The notes beneath the pieces were generated by a model. The model searched no databases and was not told where the DNA came from. It saw only the letters and a list, made by a program, of their open reading frames with translations. Shown here in pieces: positions 29,591-36,925 of a DNA stretch of 36,925 nucleotides (position 1 is its first letter; every line of letters starts with the position of its first letter). The stretch comes from Globomyces pollinis-pini (lineage: Eukaryota; Chytridiomycota; Chytridiomycetes; Rhizophydiales; Globomycetaceae). The DNA lies in contig MU621102.1 in NCBI GenBank assembly GCA_025399215.1, positions 1-36,925 on the forward strand. Direction: 5' to 3'. The translations under genes were made by a program, and so were the position numbers.

Positions 29591-30743
29591 ATGTCAATTG
29601 AAGAAGGTAAAGAATTAATGACTCACAGTTACAGTTAACCTTGTCCAACGCGATTTAAGTTAACCATTTCAAATCTTTAACCTTTAGGCGATTTTTTGAA
29701 AGAAAGTGTTGGAATAGATTTCGATACAATTAATTTGATTGTTTTAGTGGCTGCTGGTGTAGCTTCAGCTATTGCATTGCTAGCATCGTTCTCCACTTAC
29801 TATCATCGACGTACTCGTGTTTTTAGAGCTGCCAGTCGTACATTTCTATTCTTGTAAGCAACTTAATTGATTAATTCATTATTTGTGTAGAATGTTTACT
29901 GGCTCACAGTTTACCTGGTTAGGAATGGCTGCTACTACATTACTAGAAACATTTCCCTATAAAGAAATGTGTTATGTTATATTTGCGCTACAAACTATGG
30001 GGTAACACTTGAAGTTTAATGTTAGTTTTGCAGTTGTTTTTGGATGTTTGGTGATCAAGACGGCTAGAGTGGTTCAATTCATCAGAGGAAAACATGGGTT
30101 ACCTAAAATCACTGATCATACTTTGCTTGACCATTTATCATCTTTTCTTATTTTCTGGTGCTGTTTCTTGGCATTTGGAAAACTGTATGATTTCTTTGAT
30201 CCCCTTGATATCTCTTTGGTTACGTATCATCAAGAGGAACAAAGTTTACATACATGTCAAATGGGCAAAATCGCATTGTACCGATTTTTAATTCAATCTA
30301 TTTGTATTGTCTATGGATGTTTGATCACTTTTCAAACTCGAATTATCGAAGCACCGTTTAAAGAACGCTTCTGGATGTAATTGTTCCTTTTTAATTAACC
30401 TTAAGGTCGCAATGTACCAGACTGTTCTTTATCTATTGGTCAATTGCTGCAGGAATCTTCTATTATACGTATAAAGTCAACAAGGATTATTCCTTAATAT
30501 TCTACCTTCTTGACATGTTTTCGTTGTACAGTGCTCAATTACTCACAGTTGTGTTTCTGTTCGTCCCTAAATTGTTTTTGCTGAAGGTTTGAGTAATGAC
30601 TTACTCATTTTTAGCACTTGAATAACTCCAGTCCAACGGCAAATCCTCCGATCACTGTTATCAAAATCGACCCACCAATGCCAGCAGTTTTACCAAAGCT
30701 GGCAAAGTCAGATAATAGTATAGCTTCTGACTGCACAAATTAG
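29591..30743 (+). CDS. Family C-type (GABA-B/mGluR-like) 7TM receptor without Venus-flytrap domain
   Basis: Six exons: 29591-29606, 29688-29853, 29891-30001, 30026-30376, 30421-30586, 30615-30743; 939 nt, 312 aa. Introns are 81, 37, 24, 44 and 28 nt; the first exon is only 16 nt. Seven TM segments match the 7tm_3 plan. TM1 is LIVLVAAGVASAIALLA, followed by RAASRTFLFLMFTGSQF. TM3 is CYVIFALQTMGFAVVFGCLV with KTARV just after it. An ITDHTLLDHL loop leads to TM4, then YRFLIQSICIVYGCLITFQT, FFIYWSIAAGIFYYTY and a last helix ending FLFVPKLFLL. The TM3 Cys (EMCYV) and the loop Cys (HTCQM) could form the conserved disulphide. The N-terminus before TM1 is only about 20 residues. The cytosolic tail is Pro-rich. 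Confidence 0.82.
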
Positions 30744-31287
30744 GTTTGCAACAGTCAGTAAATAAACCTTAAAATTTTTAACAACTCTCATTCCTTCTAT
30801 GCTCTTAGTTCTTTCGACATAATTACTATTCACGACTACAAAAAGTTCTTCAATTTCACATTTTTAAATGAACTAAGTAAATTGCAGTGTGTATTTAAAT
30901 ACAAACATTACATACAGGGAACAATGAAGTCATTATCCCGTCATCGTCTTCCCTGATTAGACATAAAATTAAAAGCGTTTCATAGTGATGTCACTTCAGC
31001 GTCTCCAAAACCGCTCCCCATATGACGTAACGGTGACCAGATTACAAATAACTGCATGGTTGATAAACTGAGAAGTTTGATTTTTTCGAAGAGGATAAGA
31101 AATCAGTAAAGAAGTTATAATAAGGTATCAAAAGGGCATTCCCCATTCCATGTTCCTCCAAGTCTTTTAGTTTGTGGTTCTCGAACGCGTAGGGCTCCAG
31201 TATGTGGCAGTAGTTTCAATAAAGCCTACGCGACAAGCCTATGGTCTAATATATAAATGACACAGTAGCCCCTTCACATTTCTTTAA
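30744..31287. promoter_or_regulatory. Promoter region of the acidic surface protein gene
   Basis: A TATATAAA box at 31250-31257 sits 31 bp before the ATG at 31288, implying a very short 5' leader. A CRE-like TGACGTAA lies at 31023-31030, inside a locally GC-richer stretch. No ORF. Both elements are seen; their use is inferred. A strong TATA suggests an inducible or highly expressed gene. Confidence 0.45.
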
Positions 31288-31893
31288 ATGCAATATCTCT
31301 CTATTATATCATTAGCTACCGTCGTTTTGGCTAACTACAAATCAAACAGTGCTCCTGTTCCTCAGTTGCCATCATATGGCCATAAATCTAGTCCTTCCCC
31401 TGTACAGTATGGTGGTTCTGTATCCGAAAACTTGGAATGTGAAGAAGTCCTTGACTTTGACCCTCGTATTTGGGACTGTCGTGAAGTCCAAATCAGTGAA
31501 GTTAATATGAATGAATTTGATTGTTTTGAAGAAACTGACTTTACTGACTTCGATTGTTCAGAAGACGAAGGTGACTTTATTTGTGATGAAGAGGACCTTC
31601 CACCTACTGGACCAACTCTTCCACCAGTTGTTACACCTGCCCCTATCCCTACTGGTGGGTCTTCTCTTCCTGCTCCTACTCCTGGAGGTGAAAGTAGCTT
31701 ACCAGCTCCAACTCCAGGTGCTGATGGTGGTCTTCCAGCTCCTGGTGCACCTGGAGCCTCATCAAGCGGCACTGGTACTGGTTCAGAAAGTTCAGCAGGT
31801 ACAACAGGAAACCCAACCATCAAGAGTGCTGCAGTTGATTTAGAGTCAAGCTTGATAACTGGTCTTATTATGGCTATCTTTGCATCATTATAA
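31288..31893 (+). CDS. Acidic, cysteine-containing GPI-type surface protein
   Basis: A single exon, 201 aa. Signal peptide MQYLSIISLATVVLA. Residues about 50-105 are strongly acidic with five Cys in a regular D/E-x-C setting (ECEEV, DCREV, DCFEE, DCSED, ICDEE) and FTDFDCSEDEGDF. A Pro/Thr/Gly/Ala stretch (LPAPTPG repeats, then Ser/Gly/Thr) is a likely O-glycosylated stalk. The end, LITGLIMAIFASL, is a GPI-type hydrophobic tail. The acidic Cys motifs could bind metal or calcium; that is a guess. Codon use is richer in C-ending and G-ending codons than neighbours, consistent with high expression. Confidence 0.8.
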   Translation: MQYLSIISLATVVLANYKSNSAPVPQLPSYGHKSSPSPVQYGGSVSENLECEEVLDFDPRIWDCREVQISEVNMNEFDCFEETDFTDFDCSEDEGDFICDEEDLPPTGPTLPPVVTPAPIPTGGSSLPAPTPGGESSLPAPTPGADGGLPAPGAPGASSSGTGTGSESSAGTTGNPTIKSAAVDLESSLITGLIMAIFASL

Positions 31894-32484
31894 TTTACTA
31901 ATATTGTGTAAATAAATCACAACTTGATTTTCGAATAAAACTATAAATTTTTAATTCATTTCCATCTCTTTCTGTTGTGAGAAAAATTGTGGAGTGACTA
32001 GAACACTTTTGGCCAGTTGAATAACACAAAGTACAAAATGGTGGGCACTAAACAAACACCACATGAAAGAAACCGGGATCTATGATAAGTTCTTGTTTTC
32101 CATATGGATTGAGTTCAAGTGGATAATTATGCTAATTAGAAATTTGATTGTCATATGAAGGCTATGTTGTTTCACTTAACCTAGTAGAATTAGATGATTA
32201 ACAAAATCAAGTATAAAATAATAATATGATAGTTGATGAGAAATAAGTAAGGACAACAAGCAGAGATCATCTGACAGTAATGAAAAGTCGCGTATGGTGA
32301 GAGGCATTAAAACAGAAACCAGGCTACTGATATGCAATGAAGCCAGACTACCTACCATGGATGCATTAAAGCATCTATTAGTATCCATGCAAGAATTCCA
32401 ATGGTTTTCGGCTGGCTTCTTTAGTCGTTTCAAGTCACACCTGAATGGCGTCGGTTTTTCTTTGTTTAATTCATTTCATTCCCA
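31894..32484. other. Intergenic region, 591 bp
   Basis: ORFs on both strands overlap here (32176-32433 minus, 32294-32593 plus), but neither shows family features or joins to a neighbour by a credible intron. I treat it as the promoter of the GH26-like gene. Confidence 0.45.
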
Positions 32485-34564
32485 ATGGTTGAAGTTGGAA
32501 ATCAACCCCTTACCATTCACAGCAATGATTCAGCTATTTCTCTCAACTACAAAAACTCTTCCCCTTCAATTCATACTCAAAATAAATCATTAAAGAATAC
32601 TCTACAGAAATTACAGGATACCTTGGAAGACCCTTCTCTTTTAGATACCACTACAACTTCCAATGTTATCTCTCCTCCTTCTCCTGAATCTGCTACTTCA
32701 GAGGATGAATTTATTGTACCAATCGCTCAATTGGATAAATCAATATTTCATTCAAACCCAGTCAACAACCCTTGGCAGAGCTTGGATGATAATAATGATC
32801 CTTGGGCCCCTTCAGAAGACAATACCACTTCAACTGTAAATCAAAACTTTTCGCCTCTCTCTGTTTGGAATCCTACTTCTCAAACTTGGTCTACTCAGCG
32901 ACCACCTGCTCCTCCACCACCTCCATCAATTATACGCTCAATTAGAAGCTTCAAACTAACAAGAAAACAGTCCATGTATTTTTGATGTTTTTCTCACCAC
33001 TTTAGAAATTGCATTTTATTTGGGTTATTATTTTGCCTGACTATGTCAGCTACAATTGCATTCACTCTTCATGCATTAGAGCCAGATACATCATTTGATG
33101 GAAGTTTGGGGCCTCGTGGCTCAGCGCCAGGTACATATGATGGTCAGCCTTTGCCAGTGTTGGGAGTCTTACAACAAAAGAACTTTTCTTCATCGGCAGT
33201 ATATTTCGGAGTTGCTTTAGATTGGGTAAGTACTTACATTTTTGGAATTTTTTCTTACAATTCATTTATGCCAAAACAAAAAAAAACGTTTGTTAATTTT
33301 ATAGAATTTGGATGATCCTGAAAATTTCAATAATGATTTGGGTTATGCTACTTCCATCCAAGATGTTGTTTTTTATATGAACAATTCTTTGAATACCAGA
33401 GGATTTGTAAATTCTTCTGGTATTATACATTCTGTGCCAGATGTTTTCATTTGGACAGCAGATTTAATTCGAAAAACAGGGGCCGTTATGGGAGTCACTG
33501 TGGTACCTACCGTCCCGCTTAATACACTAACCAACTCTACCTATCAATTTTTAGGTCAAAAATGTAGGCAAATTAATGATATGGGAATTCCAATCATGTT
33601 GCGTTATGCCCCAGATATGAATGGTAAGTTATATATACCTCATTTCTTAGGAAACTGGCATATCTATGGACAAAACCCTACTGTCTATCGAAAATCATTT
33701 AGAGACGTTGCCAAAGCCATTCGTAATTCTACAAATAATACTGCAATGGTTTGGGCCCCGACCAGTGGTCTTGAGTATCCATATGGGCGAGGACTTTTCT
33801 CACCAGGTCCTAACGAATCTCGTTTATTGGAACTGGATACTTCAGGAAACGGAATACTGGACTCACAAGACGATCCATTTTTGCCATATTATCCTGGTGA
33901 TGATGTTGTGGATTGGGCTGGATTTTCTGCCTTTTACACAAGTGATAGTCCACTGAATCTCAAATTATCTCCGGTGGGATCATTGTTTGCAGCCGATCCA
34001 CCTAATTTCATGAATGATTCAACTTCTGACACACTTCCTGTGTCAAACTTAGTGTTTAATAATTCACTGCCAGTTTCTTCTTTATCATCATTCGAATCAC
34101 AATTACTGACAGCCAAGAGTACACATTTCAATTTCTATCGTGATTTTTGTCAAGCTAGAAACAAACCATTCATATTGACAGACACTGGAGGTGGATATTT
34201 TAAAGGATCACCCGTTCGTTCTACTACAGATGAAGCAACGCTTAAGCGATCGTGGTATTCTCAAATCATGAACAATGATATTATCAGAAAATATCCGTTA
34301 ATACGTGCTGTAATATTCTATAATTCGGTCATTTCACTAAATCAAACAACATTAAACTTGACTGCTACTGAATCATATCCACAAAAGTTAGATTTTGGAC
34401 TCAATCGCAATCGAACAGTATTAATGGACTTCAAAAAGATATTAGAACCTTTGGTACCCCCTGCTAATTACTCTGGTACCGAACCTGTGTTCTTGTTGAA
34501 CAATTCGTCGTTGGCTAATTCTAACTTGCTACTGAATGTATTCAATAAGACCAAGAGTATCTAA
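32485..34564 (+). CDS. Type II membrane-anchored GH26-like (beta-mannanase fold) protein with altered catalytic residues
   Basis: Four exons: 32485-32975, 33006-33225, 33305-33623, 33651-34564; introns 30, 79 and 27 nt; 1944 nt, 647 aa. Residues 1-163 are cytosolic, Ser/Pro/Asn-rich and end in a basic stretch (SIIRSIRSFKLTRKQS). One TM follows (ILFGLLFCLTMSATIAFTL), then an extracellular glycosidase-like domain rich in N-glycosylation sites. GH26-type landmarks are ADLIRKTGAVMGVTVVP, MLRYAPDMNGNWHIYGQNP, YRKSFRDVAKAIR, NTAMVWAPTSGLEYPYG and KPFILTDTGGGYF. The family uses two Glu (usually in EMNG and in E-x-G); here both are Asp (D341 and D521). The protein may bind rather than cut glucomannan or wall polymer. 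The 27-nt intron interrupts the acid/base motif and is phase 1. Confidence 0.8.
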
Positions 34565-34671
34565 TATGTTTATCAATGTTTGTAATAAATTCTTTAAAAA
34601 ATTTCTTGTTTTAATCAAACGTATGCAATTTAAATGTAAATGATGAGATATATTGTTGATTATAGTGGTAT

Positions 34672-35793
34672 TTAACAATAAATGTTTCTAATTGGTTGAA
34701 CAATCATTGACACTTTTTTCGGTTTGGGAGGACTGCGATCCACTACAAAAACAATTAGTTGAATAACATTACTATGCATTGCTAAACTATGCCTTTTCAA
34801 TTCACGATTAAAATCCAAAGTTTCCTTGTAATTTGTTTGACATCGTAATGAACAGTAAGTAGATACTTTTTTTGCTTGATCTAATTTATACCTTGGCTAT
34901 GATTATTAAGAAATGAATGGAATATTACCAAGAATGGACCTAATATACACGTTAATTAGGAATCAACTCACCTTGAGCATATTTTTTCAAATCTTCTTTT
35001 TTCGGTACAATTTTAGGTGGATATAATTGTACCTGTTTAGGATTCTTACCAATTTGTTTTAAACATTTCTTTAACTTTGGATTATCTTTTAAATAAATTT
35101 CCTTTAAAGTTTTCTTTTCATTTGGTGGACAATAAACTCCTGGATTTGCTTTCGTACCTACTAAATGATGTTGCATTCCTGCTCTATTCAACATTCGTTG
35201 ATGATTATTCTTTTCTTCAATCTGTTTTCTAATGATTTGAATTTCTTTTGTTTTTGGTTCTAAAAACTTTCTCATTGAATCCATCTATTTCTTTATCAAT
35301 GAATTTTGATTTACTTTATCAATGATACTATTAATGTAACGTTTACGTTTGTTGAAATCAAAGTTTGTTTTTCGACTCCAATAACCTCTCCAACTAATCA
35401 TCAATGATTTGATTACATTACAGTTTCTGGATTTTAGTAGCTTGATTATAAAAATATTGTTTTCGTTCTCGTTGTTTGATTTGTATCAATTCATTCAATT
35501 CTCGCATTTCTTTTAATTTGTTTATAAAGAATTTTTGAATGATTCGAATTGAACTCCTATATCATTAAATGATGATTGAATTCATTACATGATCTTCAAG
35601 AATTTTTTACGATTGATATAACTTCGAAAGAAAGTTTGAATTCGTATAGATGCCAAGTGATAGATAGTGACTCGTTCATATTCCGATTGACTAAGCATTA
35701 GGTTGAGATATTGTACATGGTTAATTCATAATATTCTTGTTTTAATTTTTTTTGGTGTTCTTGACGTGCAAATGAATAATTTAGCTTATCCAT
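34672..35793 (-). CDS. SPATA17: SPATA17-like IQ-motif protein (flagellar axoneme)
   Basis: Eight exons: 35717-35793, 35589-35690, 35422-35556, 35315-35393, 34972-35284, 34929-34939, 34773-34896, 34672-34742; 912 nt, 303 aa. Introns are 26, 32, 28, 30, 32, 32 and 30 nt. Three IQ motifs bind calmodulin-like proteins: SIRIQTFFRSYINRKKF, SIRIIQKFFINKLKEM and ATKIQKLWRGYWSRK. A helix (RKRYINSIIDKMDSMRKFLE) comes next, then HHLVGTKANPGVYCPP, which parallels the LLSTKQIPGIYNSPF segment of animal SPATA17. QGPFLPRYKLDQAK near the end includes the 11-nt microexon. SPATA17 is a conserved component of motile cilia, so this implies a flagellated zoospore. The last 30-nt intron is stopless and in frame, so its removal is less certain. 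Confidence 0.78.
34929..34939 (-). other. 11-nt microexon of the SPATA17-like gene
   Basis: GTCCATTCTTG lies between two 32-nt introns (34940-34971 and 34897-34928). It carries phase 1 to phase 0 and supplies the GPFL residues that link YAQ to PRYKLDQ. Confidence 0.7.
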
Positions 35794-36007
35794 CAACGTT
35801 TTAATTTAGTATGAATTTGCAATTATGTTTTCAAAGAAAGTATGATTGTGTAAGAGTCTTTAGCATTTCATGACATCATCATGATCTCATTGTCACTTGA
35901 GGAAATGAAATACTGTCTTTTATCATCAAATGAGAATCACAATTTGAGATACGAGACTTTCCATAATGTCATGTATACCATACACAAAAAAAGTACTTTA
36001 ATTTCAT

Positions 36008-36497
36008 TTATTGTCGTGTTCCATATGCAATCCATACTTTAACACCTGTTGAACCACGTTTGGTGACAAAACTACTACGACCAAAATCAACCATGGACCC
36101 TGTAAATCGACTAGTGTTACTGCAATTCAAACTTCCATATCGATATGATTTACGAGAACTTCTTGACCCCGTTCTACCTTTAATTTCATATCTAAATCCA
36201 GATATTTTTCCCAATGAAGTTTCTGTTAATAAAGAGACTGTTGGGTTTTCAATGTGTCGTTTAAGGACATTTGGTACTGGTATTCCATTAGCCGTACTGC
36301 TAAATCTATTTGATGCTACCTCTACTGGTTTTAAAAATGGATTGGAGTCCAAAATTGGTCTGGGATCAAAAGGACTGGCAACTTTTGTATGATAATTGTA
36401 CAGCTTTGGAGCTGCTGCACCCTAACATCGTTAGTCTCTTGATTGTTACTGTATAAGCAAACTTTTTTAGTTCTCCAATGAATCTTTGGTAACTCAT
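36008..36497 (-). CDS. Mitochondrial small-subunit ribosomal protein uS3 (nuclear gene)
   Basis: Exons 36450-36497 and 36008-36421 with a 28-nt intron (branch ACTAAC); 153 aa from the ATG at 36497. Further 5' exons are possible because this start gives only a short leader (MSYQRFIGELKKFAYT). The C-terminal half has the uS3 C-domain pattern GKISGFRYEIKGRTGSRSSR, then YRYGSL, MVDFGRSSFVTKRGSTGVKVW and IAYGTRQ. These match G-x-R-I-E-x-x-GR, the DYG and the GVKVWI motif of bacterial and mitochondrial S3. The KH domain is absent, as in the reduced fungal mitochondrial S3. It sits in the mRNA channel of the small subunit. Presence of a spliceosomal intron and standard nuclear context show that it is a nuclear gene. 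Confidence 0.7.
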
Positions 36498-36742
36498 GAG
36501 TAAAAAAATTTTAACACCAAACCATACAACATTTGACAAAAATCTGATGGGAATCTTCAAGATCTGCTACCATGATTGCTGCATCATGATAATCGTTGTT
36601 CTTAATAGAGTTCAACTACATTTAAGGGCGACGTAGCTGCAATTACTCTTTCGTATCTTTCTACTCACAAGCAATGGTGTAAAAATAGATAGAGCAGGAA
36701 ATACTATTGAAACTGTTTTATTTACAAATGCTTCAACCAACA

Positions 36743-36925
36743 TCAAAAGAATTTATGGACTTCTGGAATAACAAGCGTGTCATTCGAATAATTGAACATG
36801 GTTGCTACAGAATCACTTCGTTCAGTCTTGACAAAAATATCGGTGCTAACGACAGAATCACTTCGTGTCGTTTTCACAACACTTTCAATATCTTTAACCT
36901 CCACCAATTTTGTTAAACCTTCTTC
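36743..36925 (-). CDS. C-terminal fragment of an unknown protein, partial at window edge
   Basis: An open minus-strand frame of 60 residues enters from the right edge and stops at 36743. It reads EEGLTKLVEVKDIESVVKTT, then two copies of RSDSV in similar context (TTRSDSVVST, TERSDSVAT), and ends TLVIPEVHKFF. Ser/Thr-rich, probably an unstructured tail with phosphorylation-type sites. The family is unknown. Frame choice rests on the absence of stops and on codon quality. Confidence 0.55.
   Translation of the reverse strand, partial: EEGLTKLVEVKDIESVVKTTRSDSVVSTDIFVKTERSDSVATMFNYSNDTLVIPEVHKFF

Noticed and set aside
31362..31823. Minus ORF of 153 codons, Pro/Gly-rich
   Set aside because: Antisense shadow of the acidic GPI-type protein.
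32176..32593. Overlapping ORFs on both strands upstream of the GH26-like gene
   Set aside because: Neither has recognisable features; both mutually exclusive; treated as promoter region.
1..36925. CRISPR array, prophage, plasmid or insertion-sequence signatures
   Set aside because: None seen; introns, tRNA form and gene content are eukaryotic nuclear.

Overview
The window is nuclear DNA of an AT-rich, intron-rich fungus. LEU1 is the fused large-plus-small-subunit isopropylmalate dehydratase typical of fungi. A tRNA-Ser, a mitochondrial E1-beta, an alpha-arrestin-like protein, CAP and GPI-type surface proteins and an F-box/LRR protein fit the same picture. A SPATA17-like IQ-motif protein (a family of flagellar axonemes) and a family C-type 7TM receptor point to a zoosporic, chytrid-grade fungus rather than a Dikaryon. 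A complete LEU1 argues against the most reduced rozellid or microsporidian parasites. Genus cannot be read from the sequence.

The outstanding genome-level feature is intron size. I placed about 55 introns by reading frame plus protein-family continuity, and about 45 of them are 24-37 nt (GT...AG with a CTAAC/TACTAAT/TTAAC-like branch site close to the acceptor). Several genes also carry microexons: 11 nt in SPATA17, 15 nt in LEU1 and 25 nt in the arrestin. Many genes therefore look like strings of short ORFs unless these introns are removed.

Layout. 1-3.2 kb: a left-edge coiled-coil/nuclease-like protein (minus, partial), a small frameshifted gene, and a secreted beta-rich GPI-type protein. 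3.3-8.3 kb: LEU1 and a long-chain acyl-CoA synthetase, both minus. 8.8 kb: tRNA-Ser(UGA). 9.3-13.1 kb: an NAD(P)-binding SDR-like protein, a 7TM protein, a divergent TFIIB-family protein and a tubby-C-like protein. 13.1-16.8 kb: a gene-poor stretch with a GC-rich repeat, a 150-N assembly gap and decayed duplicated segments. 16.8-22.5 kb: arrestin, a small two-TM protein, a small hypothetical, PDB1 and a 2OG-Fe(II) oxygenase. 23.3-29.3 kb: a secreted CAP protein, a hypothetical gene holding a 34-bp inverted duplication, an RCC1-repeat protein, a five-exon unknown, and an F-box/LRR protein. 29.6-36.9 kb: a family C-type GPCR, an acidic GPI-type protein, a membrane-anchored GH26-like glycosidase homologue with both catalytic Glu changed to Asp, SPATA17, a nuclear gene for mitochondrial uS3, and the tail of a further gene.

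There is no operon logic. Genes are closely packed, several pairs converge with about 20-30 bp between stop codons, and neighbours are functionally unrelated housekeeping, surface and signalling genes. I saw no CRISPR, virus, or intact transposon. The most novel items are the ultra-short intron/microexon architecture, the GH26 pseudo-enzyme, the nuclear uS3m, and the decayed repeat island.
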